Assembly (NCBI GenBank): GCA_021372375.1
Contig: JAJFUN010000053.1
Location: 1 to 54,449 of the forward strand
Direction of reading: 5' to 3'
Length of the DNA stretch: 54,449 nucleotides
Source: Pelosinus sp.
GTDB lineage: Bacteria; Bacillota; Negativicutes; Propionisporales; Propionisporaceae
Shown: positions 20,955-29,640 of the stretch, one piece after another
Numbering within the stretch: the stretch's first letter is position 1
Layout: the number at the start of each line of letters is the position of its first letter
Position numbers and translations under genes: made by a program
The notes under the pieces: model-generated
What the model was told of the DNA's origin: nothing
The model's input: the letters and a program-made list of their open reading frames with translations, nothing else
Database searches by the model: none

Positions 20955-21107
20955 ATGAGAGAAGTGGCTAACGAAAGTAAATCCTTGCTGTTAGAACTGG
21001 AGGGCTTGGTAGCTGAGCTGCATGATATGATAAACTGCCGGACGGTATCAGATGCGGAAAGATTAGAGCTCAAAAACAAAATAACAGCATTATTTGTAAA
21101 TGGGTAA
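20955..21107 (+). CDS. 50-residue helical protein controlled by c-di-GMP riboswitch
   Basis: A short product, MREVANESKSLLLELEGLVA followed by a segment ending in KNKITALFVNG. AGGAGG (20941-20946) stands 8 bases before this ATG, which is why I prefer it over an upstream in-frame ATG at 20832 that would give 91 residues with a hydrophobic start. Two amphipathic helices separated by a turn near residue 30 are suggested, faintly like the helical hairpin of Spo0E-type phosphatases, but the SQELD motif is absent, so no function is claimed. It is the only gene between the riboswitch and a terminator-like hairpin. Confidence 0.65.
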   Translation: MREVANESKSLLLELEGLVAELHDMINCRTVSDAERLELKNKITALFVNG

Positions 21108-21116
21108 TTTGAGTAT

Positions 21117-21157
21117 AGAGGCGTTAGTCAACACATGGCTAACGTCTTTCTTTTTCA
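21117..21157 (+). terminator. Probable terminator after the riboswitch-controlled gene
   Basis: Arms around GGCGTTAG and CTAACGTC with a loop of about 10 bases, followed by TTTCTTTTTC. It limits the c-di-GMP regulated transcript to a single small gene. Confidence 0.6.
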
Positions 21158-21218
21158 ATAATATCCACATGAATATTTCTATGGTAAAATGGGTAGAGAA
21201 ATTTTAATAGTAAGGCAG

Positions 21219-22061
21219 ATGATTATATTGGGTGGTGTAGTATTCTATCGAGATGCCAGTTTACCGTATTTTGAAGTAAAAAGCTGTAGTATTGACGCAC
21301 TTACTTATAAAAAGCATGCTCATGAAGAATATTCATTAGGGTTTATTGAGAAGGGCCGCACTGCACTGTGGTATGAAGGTAAAAAGATAGATATTGATCA
21401 GGAAAAATTCGTAATAATTCCGCCGAATAAGCTTCATGCCTGCAATCCATATAATGAGGAAAAATGGCAATATGACATGCTGTATATTGAGGCAAATTGG
21501 CTGGAACAGTTATCTTGCGAGGGTACCATGTTTAGAAAAGAGCGGCCTATTGTCCGTAGCATAGCAGCAGCTGACAGACGGAATATGGCTGAATTGATGA
21601 AAATATTTACTAGTTCTATATCACCGCTGGCAAAGGAGACAGCCATGATAGATGGGCTTATGAACTTATTTGCAAGTACTAAAGAAATAACGGCAAGAAA
21701 TTTGGATCATCCTTATGAACAAGTAAAGCTACAGAAGGTTCAAGAATATCTACAGGCGCGTTATTTAGATAAAATAACCTTAGATGATTTGGAAAAGGTA
21801 GCAGGGCTGAATAAATTTTATTTGGTGCGCTTATTTAAAAAGGAATTTAATATTTCGCCGCATGCGTACCAGACTTTGCTTAGAATTAATTTTGCCAAAA
21901 AGGAGCTGCGTTTAAATCAGCCGCTTGTCGATGTAGCGGCAAAACTAGGCTTTTTTGACCAGAGTCATTTTACTAAGGCGTTCAAAGGCTATGTAGGAGC
22001 AACGCCGGAGGTCTACAGAAGATCATCAGGCAAAAATCAATTTTTTACAATACATTCGTAA
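21219..22061 (+). CDS. AraC family transcriptional regulator
   Basis: A sensor-regulator of about 280 residues. The N-terminal cupin-like AraC binding domain (KHAHEEYSLGFIEKGRTALW, FVIIPPNKLHACNP) is followed by two C-terminal helix-turn-helix motifs, the first at LDDLEKVAGLNKFYLVRLFK and the second at VDVAAKLGFFDQSHFTKAFK with the typical ending TPEVYRR. The start is uncertain: an ATG at 21189 sits in a TAAAAT box that looks like a -10 element, so a later start (ATG 21219 or TTG 21228) is more likely. It precedes an EamA exporter gene, a common AraC/exporter pair, and likely regulates it. Confidence 0.85.
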   Translation: MIILGGVVFYRDASLPYFEVKSCSIDALTYKKHAHEEYSLGFIEKGRTALWYEGKKIDIDQEKFVIIPPNKLHACNPYNEEKWQYDMLYIEANWLEQLSCEGTMFRKERPIVRSIAAADRRNMAELMKIFTSSISPLAKETAMIDGLMNLFASTKEITARNLDHPYEQVKLQKVQEYLQARYLDKITLDDLEKVAGLNKFYLVRLFKKEFNISPHAYQTLLRINFAKKELRLNQPLVDVAAKLGFFDQSHFTKAFKGYVGATPEVYRRSSGKNQFFTIHS

Positions 22062-22103
22062 GTAGCTGCGGTATGCTAAAGTAAAAAAGCAAGGAGATAT
22101 ACT

Positions 22104-23033
22104 ATGCAATTGACACGAGAAAAGTCTGTAGGTCTTTTAATTGGCGATCATATATTAGCTAATATTGCTATGCTGATTACCGTATTCTTCTGGGGTATTT
22201 CTTTTATTAGTATTAAAATTGCGGTAAGTGAAGTACCGCCTATTACGATGGCGCTAATTCGCTTTGTAATGGCCTCACTACTCTTACTGATAGTCCTGCA
22301 GAGATTAGAGCCGGATACCAGGCTGCGGCAGCAGGATAAGAAAAGAATGGTATTTGCCGGTCTCTTAGGTATTACTATTTATTTTTGTTTTGAAAATAGC
22401 GGTGTAAAATTGACGACAGCCTCTAGTGCCTCCTTAATTACTTCAGTTGTACCGATTTTGAGCATTACGCTTGATGTAATCGTATTTAAGACCAAAGTTT
22501 CTTTGCTGCAGTCTATCGGCATGGGCATTGCTGTTCTTGGCACATACTTGACGATAACGGTAAATGGTACAATGGATCTTAGTTCAGATTCTTTTCAGGG
22601 CAATGTATTGATTATGGGCGCAATGCTGGCCTGGACTGGGTATACGCTTATTAATAAATCGCTGCAGCAAAAGTATACCGGACTTTTTATCACAACTTAT
22701 CAAATGGTGTTTGGTACATTATTTTTAATTCCTGCGGCATTAACGGAATATCAGGCGTGGCAGCTATTTTCAGTAACGGCTTTACTGAATATAATTTTCC
22801 TGGCGGTATGTTGTTCAGCAATTTGCTATTTTTTGTATATCTATGCGCTGAAATACTTGGATGTAGCTGTAACTACCCTGTATTTGAATCTTGTGCCCAT
22901 AGTTGGGGTTATCAGTGGTTATTTTATTTTGCAGGAGACTATTGCAGCAATGCAGCTTGTCGGCGGCGCTATTATTATAATTGCAATTATAATTGTTAAC
23001 TGGGATAAATTCATGAAAGTGTCAACTAGATAA
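22104..23033 (+). CDS. EamA/DMT family exporter
   Basis: Membrane protein of 309 residues with about ten hydrophobic helices in two repeats of the EamA domain (first repeat FFWGISFISIKIAVSEVPP and LALIRFV-type segment; second repeat AMLAWTGYTLINKSLQQKYT). The family exports amino acids, metabolites or toxic amines. Its closeness to the AraC gene suggests inducible efflux of whatever that regulator senses. ATG after AAGGAG. A strong terminator follows. Confidence 0.85.
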   Translation: MQLTREKSVGLLIGDHILANIAMLITVFFWGISFISIKIAVSEVPPITMALIRFVMASLLLLIVLQRLEPDTRLRQQDKKRMVFAGLLGITIYFCFENSGVKLTTASSASLITSVVPILSITLDVIVFKTKVSLLQSIGMGIAVLGTYLTITVNGTMDLSSDSFQGNVLIMGAMLAWTGYTLINKSLQQKYTGLFITTYQMVFGTLFLIPAALTEYQAWQLFSVTALLNIIFLAVCCSAICYFLYIYALKYLDVAVTTLYLNLVPIVGVISGYFILQETIAAMQLVGGAIIIIAIIIVNWDKFMKVSTR

Positions 23034-23062
23034 TACAAAAAAAGAGTATATCGACGCTGAAT

Positions 23063-23108
23063 AAAGCAACAGGGGTTGTCGCACTTATGCGATAACCCCT
23101 GTTGCTTT
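23063..23108 (+). terminator. Terminator after the EamA exporter
   Basis: Long hairpin: AAAGCAACAGGGGTT pairs with the CCCCTGTTGCTTT side across a short TGCGA loop region, with one internal mismatch. The downstream T-run is weak, but stem stability is high and the next gene has its own leader. Confidence 0.7.
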
Positions 23109-23229
23109 AACTTATAAGCTATATTCTAAATATTCACAGCAATCTGAATATAAATAAGAGGAATTATTGGTAAAATATAGAAATAAATATAATTGTCCAA
23201 GAAAGTTAGTTTGTTATGGGAGGGCTTAT

Positions 23230-24504
23230 ATGAGTAAGCACAGCAATCCGTGTAATCAAAGTAGTATCGCAGCTGAGACCATTGAAAAGTATGAAAAGTA
23301 TGTCAATCCGGCATTGGCTAGGTTATTTCGTTTCATGGGGTTGTCTACGGTGGAGTGTGAGGCGATAGGCGAGGTTATTCGCGATAATGAAGGAAAAGAA
23401 TACATTGATTGCCTTGGTGGATATGGTGTTTTTAGTTTAGGGCATAGGCACCCTGCGGTTATTGCAGCCGTAAAAAAGCAGCTTGATTTACAACCTCTTT
23501 CCAGTAAAGTACTATTTAATCAACAAATGGCAGATTTGTGTGAACTCTTAGCTAAGATTACGCCAGGCGATTTACAGTACAGTTTTATTTGCAATAGTGG
23601 TACAGAAGCAGTGGAGGGGGCCTTGAAACTGGCACGCATTCATACCGGGCGCAGCGAGATTGTTTCGACTCAAAACGCCTTTCATGGTAAAACTTTTGGT
23701 GCGCTAAGTGTAACAGGACGAGCATTATTTTGCGAGCCGTTTAAACCCTTACTGCCTGGCGTTACTCACGTACCATTTGGCGATATTTCGGCTATGAAAG
23801 CAGCAATTACAGAAGCAACTGCTGCGGTAATAGTAGAGCCTATTCAAGGCGAAGGAGGTATTATTGTTCCGCCCGACGATTATTTGCCTAAAGTGCGAGA
23901 AATGTGTGATGCACAGGGGACCTTACTAATTTGCGATGAGGTGCAAACAGGACTGGGTCGAACCGGAAGAATGTTTGCCTGTGAACATTATGGGGTAATA
24001 CCTGACATTTTGACAATGGCCAAGGCGCTTGGCGGCGGGGTAATGCCAATTGGTGCTTTTATTGCACGCCCTGCTATTTGGGATAAGTATAGTATCAGCC
24101 CGTTTTTACATACTTCGACCTTTGGAGGAAATCCCTTAGCCTGTGCGGCAGCAAAGGCCGCAATTGAAGTGCTTCGCTCAGAGAGACTGCCGCAGTGTGC
24201 AGCGGATAGCGGGGTATATTTTGTGGAAAGGCTGCACATTTTGGCCAAAGAATACCCTGAGGTAATTGCTGCAGTTCGTGGCAAAGGGCTCATGATTGGT
24301 GTCGAATTAACTAAGGAAGGAATTGGCGGATTCTTAATGTCAGAACTTATTTCACGGGAAATATTAGTAGCGTATACGCTTAATAATCCGTTGGTTATCC
24401 GTATTGAGCCGCCGCTGAATATAGGGCGGGGCACCATTGACAAGGTTCTTAAGGCTTTTGCTGAAGCGGTAGCTATGGCCAAGGATATGCTTGACGATTT
24501 ATAG
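23230..24504 (+). CDS. patA: Putrescine aminotransferase (class III PLP enzyme)
   Basis: Transfers the amino group of putrescine to 2-oxoglutarate, giving 4-aminobutanal (which cyclises to pyrroline), the first step of putrescine breakdown. The 424 residues follow the E. coli PatA sequence closely through NSGTEAVEGALKLA, EPIQGEGGIIVPP, DEVQTGLGRTGRMFACEH, AKALGGGVMPIGA with PLP lysine K265, FLHTSTFGGNPLACAAA and LNNPLVIRIEPPL. ATG 23230 has GGGAGGG upstream; the open frame reaches back to 23167 but with no good start signal. An acetylornithine-type role is less likely given the GGVMPIGA and LNN motifs. The START-like gene follows after 12 bases. Confidence 0.88.
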   Translation: MSKHSNPCNQSSIAAETIEKYEKYVNPALARLFRFMGLSTVECEAIGEVIRDNEGKEYIDCLGGYGVFSLGHRHPAVIAAVKKQLDLQPLSSKVLFNQQMADLCELLAKITPGDLQYSFICNSGTEAVEGALKLARIHTGRSEIVSTQNAFHGKTFGALSVTGRALFCEPFKPLLPGVTHVPFGDISAMKAAITEATAAVIVEPIQGEGGIIVPPDDYLPKVREMCDAQGTLLICDEVQTGLGRTGRMFACEHYGVIPDILTMAKALGGGVMPIGAFIARPAIWDKYSISPFLHTSTFGGNPLACAAAKAAIEVLRSERLPQCAADSGVYFVERLHILAKEYPEVIAAVRGKGLMIGVELTKEGIGGFLMSELISREILVAYTLNNPLVIRIEPPLNIGRGTIDKVLKAFAEAVAMAKDMLDDL

Positions 24505-24516
24505 GAGGAATGTAAG

Positions 24517-24969
24517 ATGCCGTATGTGGAAGTAACCATGCCGATTTATAGTGAGGCAAGTAAAATATATCCTATCATAAAGGATATGGAGGAATATCCA
24601 GAATTTATGAAAGACTTGGTCAGCGTAAAGGTTATTGAGCGTCAGGGCAATACGACACTGAGTAAATGGGTATCAAATGTAGATGGCAGGATTATCAAAT
24701 GGACAGAACGAGACATATTTGATGATAAGAATCTTCATATTGTATACTCACAAACTGAGGGTGACATGCAGAGATTTGAGGGCGAGTGGATATTGACTGT
24801 CATTCCGGACGGTACAGAAATTAAGCTGACAGTAGACTTTGAGTTTGGTATTCCGATGATTGCCGGGCTGCTCAATCCCATTTTAAAAAAGAAGGTGCGG
24901 GATAACAGTATGAATATGCTGAAGGCTATTAAGCAAAAAACCGAGAAAAATGAGGATGTAGAACGCTAA
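24517..24969 (+). CDS. SRPBCC/START-like domain protein (COQ10/RatA type)
   Basis: 150 residues forming one polyketide cyclase/START-like helix-grip fold: MPYVEVTMPIYSEASKIYPI with EYPEFMKDLVSVKV at the start, EGDMQRFEGEWILTV in the middle and a C-terminal helix ending KAIKQKTEKNEDVER. Family members bind hydrophobic ligands or lipids, or act as ubiquinone chaperones; the exact ligand is unknown. AGGAGG lies 9 bases before the ATG and partly in the patA stop region, so the two genes form an operon. Confidence 0.75.
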   Translation: MPYVEVTMPIYSEASKIYPIIKDMEEYPEFMKDLVSVKVIERQGNTTLSKWVSNVDGRIIKWTERDIFDDKNLHIVYSQTEGDMQRFEGEWILTVIPDGTEIKLTVDFEFGIPMIAGLLNPILKKKVRDNSMNMLKAIKQKTEKNEDVER

Positions 24970-25117
24970 ACCGGTATTGTGGAGTATGCGGAATTTGTAT
25001 ATAATATAAATGCGTCTTTAAAAGGAGGCTGATTGATAAGATCTTCAATACTATTGCATGAATTAATTTTCGCTATAGAAACTAACTATGAATTGAAACC
25101 TTACGGAGGCATAAAAT

Positions 25118-25990
25118 ATGAATTCTTTGAAAACTACTGTATTGTTGGCTGCTCTGACAGGCCTTCTATTAGCAGTAGGTAATTTTATTGGCGGCACCAG
25201 GGGTATGACGGTCATGTTTGTCATTTCCATTTTGATGAATTTTGCAAGCTACTGGTATAGCGATAAAATGGTCTTGAGTATGTATGGAGCTAGAGAAGTA
25301 AGTCCCGGGGATGCACCTGATTTAATTCGCATGGTGTCAGGGCTTGCGCAAAAGGCCAAACTGCCCATGCCGAAGGTATATATTATTGATACAGATGTAC
25401 CCAATGCCTTTGCCACAGGCCGTGATCCTGAGCATGCAGCAGTAGCTGTAACCTTAGGCATTATGCGCACAATTAACTACGAGGAACTTGAAGGGGTAGT
25501 TGCTCATGAATTAGCGCATATTAAAAATCGCGATACACTGATTAGTACAGTTGTCGCAAGTATTGCCGGTGTAATTACCATGATTGCGCATATGGCACAA
25601 TGGGCCGCCATCTTTGGCGGTTTCGGCCGCAGCGATGATGATGATGATAACGGAATCGGCGGTATTGTGGAGTTTATATTCTTGGTCGTATTGGCTCCGC
25701 TGGCCGCTACGCTTATCCAGTTAGGCATTTCTCGTTCCAGAGAATACCAGGCAGATGAGACAGGCGGCACGGTATCAGGCAATCCCGCGGCACTCGCGAG
25801 TGCTCTTGAAAAAATCGAGTACTATGCTAAGCATAGTATGATTCCTGAGGCTACTCCGGCAACTTCCCATCTGTTTATTATTAACCCGCTCAGCGGAAAA
25901 GGCGATTTTATTATGAGCTTGTTCAGTACTCATCCCAGCACGGCTGATCGCACAGCACGCTTGCGAGAACTCGCAAAACGCATACACTAA
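25118..25990 (+). CDS. htpX: Zinc metalloprotease HtpX
   Basis: Membrane-bound M48 protease that degrades damaged membrane proteins. The 290 residues have two N-terminal membrane segments (about 7-45), the zinc motif HELAH at 130-134 followed by NRDT, a further pair of hydrophobic segments (about 147-200), and the third ligand in the SREYQADE region. ATG after CGGAGG. It appears to be a single transcription unit with its own terminator. Confidence 0.95.
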   Translation: MNSLKTTVLLAALTGLLLAVGNFIGGTRGMTVMFVISILMNFASYWYSDKMVLSMYGAREVSPGDAPDLIRMVSGLAQKAKLPMPKVYIIDTDVPNAFATGRDPEHAAVAVTLGIMRTINYEELEGVVAHELAHIKNRDTLISTVVASIAGVITMIAHMAQWAAIFGGFGRSDDDDDNGIGGIVEFIFLVVLAPLAATLIQLGISRSREYQADETGGTVSGNPAALASALEKIEYYAKHSMIPEATPATSHLFIINPLSGKGDFIMSLFSTHPSTADRTARLRELAKRIH

Positions 25991-26004
25991 TAAAGTATTT
26001 TATG

Positions 26005-26040
26005 AAGATGATTCCTGTATTGACGGGGTCATCTTTTTTT
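26005..26040 (+). terminator. Terminator after htpX
   Basis: Arms AAGATGA and TCATCTT with a 17-base loop, then eight T residues. Confidence 0.75.
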
Positions 26041-26358
26041 GATTAGCAAATCATTGCGATTTTTTACATACTCTGTTTTTAATGTATAAGGTCCCCTCTA
26101 GAGAGGGGAACTAAGGCAACCCAAATAACTGAACTAGAATAAATTATATTTTATTGGTTTTAGAAGGAAAAAGCAGCAAGGCTGTCCAAAGTATATGCTA
26201 AAGATTAGTATTACATTGGAATAAATTTCACCGTTCCCCATAAAATATAGAGGACAAGGAGTGGTAGCATGGATTTTTTGGTAGTGAGTCCTGCATAAAA
26301 ACATATTGACGGCTAAACAAAAAAATGCTTCTAAAGCTTAGGAGATAAAGGAGATTAT
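26041..26358 (+). other. Intergenic region with a palindrome and a mini-ORF
   Basis: No full gene is visible. Two items stand out. An inverted repeat, TCCCCTCT (26092-26099) and AGAGGGGA (26102-26109), forms a tight hairpin without a T-run. Further on, ATG 26269 follows AAGGAG and opens a nine-codon frame (MDFLVVSPA, stop at 26298), which could be a leader peptide or chance. The carbonic anhydrase-like gene starts 60 bases after it. Confidence 0.35.
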
Positions 26359-26889
26359 ATGATAGGCAGTATAGATATCAATACTAGTAAAGCACTTCCT
26401 TTTAAAGGCATTCATCCTAACATTGATGAGAGTGTATTTTTGGCAGAAGGTGTCAGCATAATTGGTGATGTAGTGATCGGCGAGCAATCTAGCATTTGGT
26501 TTAATAGTGTGCTTAGAGGGGATATTTATCCTATTCGTATTGGCAAATACACGAATATTCAAGATAATTCTACTGTGCATGTCGGTTATGATTGTCCTGC
26601 CATTGTTGGCGATTTTGTTACAGTGGGACATAACGTAATCCTTCATGGTACTACAGTAGGCAATAACTGTTTAATTGGCATGGGGGCAATACTGCTTAAT
26701 CATAGTGAAATAGGGGAAAATTGTATTATTGGTGCCGGGACACTGATTACAGAACGTAAAAAGATACCGCCTAATTCACTGGTACTTGGCTCTCCCGGCA
26801 AAGTTGTTCGTGAATTGACAGCTGAAGAAATCGCCGGCATTCGTGAGTCCGCAATTAAATATAATGAAGTATCGAAGGAATATGTTTAA
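26359..26889 (+). CDS. Gamma-carbonic anhydrase-like hexapeptide-repeat protein
   Basis: 176 residues folding as a left-handed beta-helix, with repeating hexapeptides such as VSIIGDVVIGEQ and IGKYTNIQDNSTVHVG. Three histidines expected to bind metal are present: H74, H91 and H96 (in STVHVG and VGHNVILHG). The family (YrdA/CaiE/PaaY-like) includes active zinc or iron carbonic anhydrases and inactive relatives, so enzymatic activity is inferred only. ATG after AAAGGAG. ndk starts 14 bases downstream. Confidence 0.85.
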   Translation: MIGSIDINTSKALPFKGIHPNIDESVFLAEGVSIIGDVVIGEQSSIWFNSVLRGDIYPIRIGKYTNIQDNSTVHVGYDCPAIVGDFVTVGHNVILHGTTVGNNCLIGMGAILLNHSEIGENCIIGAGTLITERKKIPPNSLVLGSPGKVVRELTAEEIAGIRESAIKYNEVSKEYV

Positions 26890-26902
26890 AGGAGGGGCGT
26901 AG

Positions 26903-27331
26903 GTGAGAGAAGTCGAAAGAACTCTAGTATTACTCAAACCAGATGCGGTAGAAAGGAATTTATGCGGCCGCCTAATTACCCGGTTTGAAGAACGAGGGTT
27001 TATGATAATTGCTTTAAAAATGCTGCAGCTATCAGCCAAGCAGGCAGAAGATCACTATGCTGAGCATGTCGGCAAATCATTTTTTCCTCGTTTAGTGGAA
27101 TTTATTACATCAGGTCCGCTTGTGGCCATGGTGCTTGAGGGCGAACAGGCGGTAAAGGCAGTACGTACCATGATGGGGCCGACCCAGCCTATTGAGGCAA
27201 TGCCTGGCACAATTCGGGGCGATTTTGCCCTGAACATGGGAGCAAATATAATCCATGGCTCTGATAGTGTGGAAAGTGCCAAACGGGAGATTGCTGCTTT
27301 CTTTACAGAATCTGAAATTTATAGGAGATAA
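26903..27331 (+). CDS. ndk: Nucleoside diphosphate kinase
   Basis: Exchanges the gamma phosphate among nucleoside di- and triphosphates. The 142 residues have [15 protein letters not shown] at the N terminus and [16 protein letters not shown] at the C terminus, with catalytic His118 (canonical number). GTG start after AGGAGG. It is packed between the carbonic anhydrase-like gene and the PduO-type gene, six bases from the latter. Confidence 0.96.
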   Translation: MREVERTLVLLKPDAVERNLCGRLITRFEERGFMIIALKMLQLSAKQAEDHYAEHVGKSFFPRLVEFITSGPLVAMVLEGEQAVKAVRTMMGPTQPIEAMPGTIRGDFALNMGANIIHGSDSVESAKREIAAFFTESEIYRR

Positions 27332-27337
27332 TTAATT

Positions 27338-27841
27338 ATGAAGATATATACTAAGACAGGCGATGAAGGTACGACGAGCTTACTTAGCGGTGAGCGGACG
27401 GCCAAGGATAGTTTGCGTGTAAAGGCTTATGGGGCAGTTGATGAAGTTACCTCAGCGTTCGGTTTGGCCCGAGCAGCATGTATCAGCGAACCTGTGCGGA
27501 CAGCGATTTTGGACGTTCAGAAAATGCTGATGTTATTGATGGCGGAGCTTGCTAGTACTGATGGCGCGGTTTATATTAAAGAGGAGCATATTACCGGTTT
27601 AGAGCAAAGCATCGACAAGTTCAGTGACCAGTTGCCGCCGCTTAGGGAATTTATCATCCCTGGCGGCAAACTAGGGGCGGCGGCGCTTGACATGGCGCGT
27701 ACGGCCACTAGACGGGCTGAACGGGAGGTGCTTTCCCTGGCACGAGAAGAAAAAGTCAACCACGAAGTCGAGATATGCCTAAACCGTATTTCTGATTTAT
27801 GTTTTGTGCTGGAGCGCAGCGAATTGGTAATGAAGGCTTAA
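27338..27841 (+). CDS. Cob(I)alamin adenosyltransferase, PduO type
   Basis: Makes adenosylcobalamin from ATP and cob(I)alamin. The 167 residues show MKIYTKTGDEGTTSLLSGER at the N terminus, which binds ATP, YGAVDEVTSAFGLA, and the C-terminal RTATRRAERE and CLNRISDLCFVL motifs of the PduO/MMAB family. ATG after TAGGAG. It suggests a B12-dependent metabolism in the host. Confidence 0.92.
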   Translation: MKIYTKTGDEGTTSLLSGERTAKDSLRVKAYGAVDEVTSAFGLARAACISEPVRTAILDVQKMLMLLMAELASTDGAVYIKEEHITGLEQSIDKFSDQLPPLREFIIPGGKLGAAALDMARTATRRAEREVLSLAREEKVNHEVEICLNRISDLCFVLERSELVMKA

Positions 27842-27865
27842 ATAGCACCAAATGCTCAAGACTTG

Positions 27866-27874
27866 CATACATTA
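27866..27874 (+). promoter_or_regulatory. Possible mother-cell sporulation promoter -10 element
   Basis: CATACATTA fits both the sigma-E -10 consensus (CATACA-T) and the sigma-K one (CATA---TA). An AC lies 17 bases upstream, as expected for sigma-K, and no clear sigma-E -35 box is seen. It lies 31 bases before the SpoVM-like start. Short match, so tentative. Confidence 0.35.
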
Positions 27875-27904
27875 TAGCAGTCTGAAGACGGGAGGCGAGG
27901 CGCA

Positions 27905-27985
27905 GTGAAAGAATTACGCATCTATGTTATGTCAGTGCCTAAAGCGTTAAGGAAATTAGTGCAGGTTTTTGCCAAGAAAAGTTAA
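27905..27985 (+). CDS. spoVM: SpoVM-like 26-residue spore morphogenesis peptide
   Basis: SpoVM of B. subtilis is a 26-residue amphipathic peptide that marks the forespore membrane curvature and anchors the coat protein SpoIVA. This frame also has exactly 26 residues, and RIYVMSVPKALRKLVQVF aligns with the B. subtilis pattern of a basic residue, an aromatic pair, a central Pro-Lys and an amphipathic basic helix (KFYTIKLPKFLGGIVRAML). GTG start 9 bases after GGGAGG (27890-27895), a sporulation-type -10 box upstream, and a terminator straight after the stop. Length, proline position and context support the call; sequence identity is modest. Confidence 0.7.
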   Translation: MKELRIYVMSVPKALRKLVQVFAKKS

Positions 27986-27991
27986 TATCGC

Positions 27992-28036
27992 TAAACCGGA
28001 TAGCTTTGTAACAAGCAAGCTATTCGGTTTATTTTT
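27992..28036 (+). terminator. Terminator after the spoVM candidate
   Basis: Arms TAAACCGGATAGCTT and AAGCTATTCGGTTTA (one G-T type mismatch) with a loop of about 10 bases, then TTTTT. It also isolates larA from the upstream genes. Confidence 0.85.
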
Positions 28037-28224
28037 GTATGTCTAATGGAAAAGGTTCCTAGATTGAAACCCAGCCGTTGATAGTCGTGACTTTATGGCT
28101 TTATAATTTTATACCAAACAGGGGCAGGAATTTTCTAAATAATGACGAAATATGTAGGAGAAACTATAGGAAAATAAAGGCGCTAACGGTGATGTTTTGC
28201 CGCGATGCAGCGAAAGGCGTGAAT

Positions 28225-29508
28225 GTGACCATGACATTAGTAAAAATACCCTATGCTAAAACAACGATTGATTTAGAATTACCCGAGGACCGGATTTTGG
28301 GAATCTTAACTTCCAAAGCACATGATTATGTGCCAGAGGCCGGTGAGGTGGAACTGGTGCAGCAGGCGTTGGAGAACCCGATTGGCTCTGCCAGACTGAA
28401 AGAACTGGTCAAAGGTAAAAAGAACATTGTGGTTATCAGCAGCGATCATACCAGGCCCGTGCCGAGCAAGGTAATTATGCCGCAGATCTTGAAGGAAATT
28501 CGCTTAGGTAATCCGGAAGCTGAGGTTACAATTTTAATTGCGACAGGATTTCATCGCTTGACCACTAAAGATGAACTTATTGCTAAGTTTGGTGAAAAGA
28601 TTGTTAGCGAAGAAAAAATTATCATACATGATGCCCGCGATCAGGCTAATATGGTCGATATCGGCATACTGCCGTCGGGCGGGGAAATTCTGCTGAATAA
28701 GGTTGCCGCCCAAGCGGATTTATTAGTTTCTGAAGGCTTTATTGAACCTCATTTCTTTGCCGGTTTTTCCGGTGGACGGAAAAGCGTGCTGCCTGGTGTC
28801 GTCAGCGAGGTAACGGTTTTGGCCAATCACTGCTCTAAGTTCATTGCTTCAGACAAGGCGCGGACAGGCATTTTGGAGGGCAACCCCATTCATAAGGATA
28901 TGGTCAGCGCTGCCAGACAGGCAAAACTGGCCTTTATCGTTAATGTTGTTATTGATGCCGACAAAAAAGTCATCAAAGCTTTTGCCGGCGAATTAGAAAA
29001 AGCGCATGAAGAAGGCTGTAGGTTTGTTGGCGATTTGGCGGCTGTGCCAGCCAAGCCTGCCGACATTGCTATTACCTCCAACGGCGGCTATCCGCTTGAT
29101 CAAAATATTTATCAAAGCGTAAAGGGCATGTCGGCGGCAGAGGCGACATGTAAAAAAGGCGGCGTTATTATTATTTGTTCTGCTTGCAATGACGGTCATG
29201 GCGGCGAAGATTTTTACGAGTGGTTTGCTAAAGCGTCGGGACCGCAGGCCATACTCGATAAAATCATGGCAATAGATGCGTCTAATACCATTCCTGATCA
29301 GTGGGAAGCACAAGTTTTAGCGCGGATACAGCGTGATCATAAGGTGATCATTGTTACCGACCAATGTGATCATAAGATGATTGAAAGCATGCATATGCGT
29401 GCGGCGAATTCCCTCAGCGAAGCCTTGGCGGCAGCAGAAGAATTGATGGGAAAAGATGCTAAGATCACAATTGTTCCCGATGGCGTATCTGTTATTGTGA
29501 AAGCCTAA
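28225..29508 (+). CDS. larA: Nickel-dependent lactate racemase LarA family protein
   Basis: LarA interconverts D- and L-lactate (or related 2-hydroxyacids) with a nickel pincer cofactor. The roughly 427-residue protein has SSDHTRPVPS, ATGFHRLTT, GFIEPHFFAGFSGGRKSVLPG (in part) and CNDGHGGEDFYEW, the conserved LarA blocks. The open frame extends back to 28078, but its first 49 residues do not match the family; GTG 28225 lies 7 bases after AAGG, and ATG 28231 is the alternative. The cofactor genes larB, larC and larE are not in this window, and the exact substrate is uncertain since LarA paralogues act on other hydroxyacids. Confidence 0.85.
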   Translation: MTMTLVKIPYAKTTIDLELPEDRILGILTSKAHDYVPEAGEVELVQQALENPIGSARLKELVKGKKNIVVISSDHTRPVPSKVIMPQILKEIRLGNPEAEVTILIATGFHRLTTKDELIAKFGEKIVSEEKIIIHDARDQANMVDIGILPSGGEILLNKVAAQADLLVSEGFIEPHFFAGFSGGRKSVLPGVVSEVTVLANHCSKFIASDKARTGILEGNPIHKDMVSAARQAKLAFIVNVVIDADKKVIKAFAGELEKAHEEGCRFVGDLAAVPAKPADIAITSNGGYPLDQNIYQSVKGMSAAEATCKKGGVIIICSACNDGHGGEDFYEWFAKASGPQAILDKIMAIDASNTIPDQWEAQVLARIQRDHKVIIVTDQCDHKMIESMHMRAANSLSEALAAAEELMGKDAKITIVPDGVSVIVKA

Positions 29509-29640
29509 CATTTCGATTAATTACCAGGAATGTGGCCTGGTAAAAGTGAATAAACTGAAAAGAAGGAAAATTTATACAGATAGAGAATCTAAAAATATAT
29601 TAGCTAACTAACTGACTATGATCCGCAAGGGGGGTTCACA

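Noticed and set aside
23988-24539. Minus-strand frame of 183 codons over patA
   Set aside because: Shadow of the aminotransferase gene; Ser/Ile-rich composition without motifs.
26269-26298. Nine-codon frame with AAGGAG upstream as an independent gene
   Set aside because: Too short to support beyond a mention; no attenuator structure is evident after it.
28078-28224. N-terminal extension of larA to the upstream TTG-like start
   Set aside because: The first 49 codons are unlike LarA and overlap the region after the spoVM terminator; GTG 28225 or ATG 28231 fits the family.
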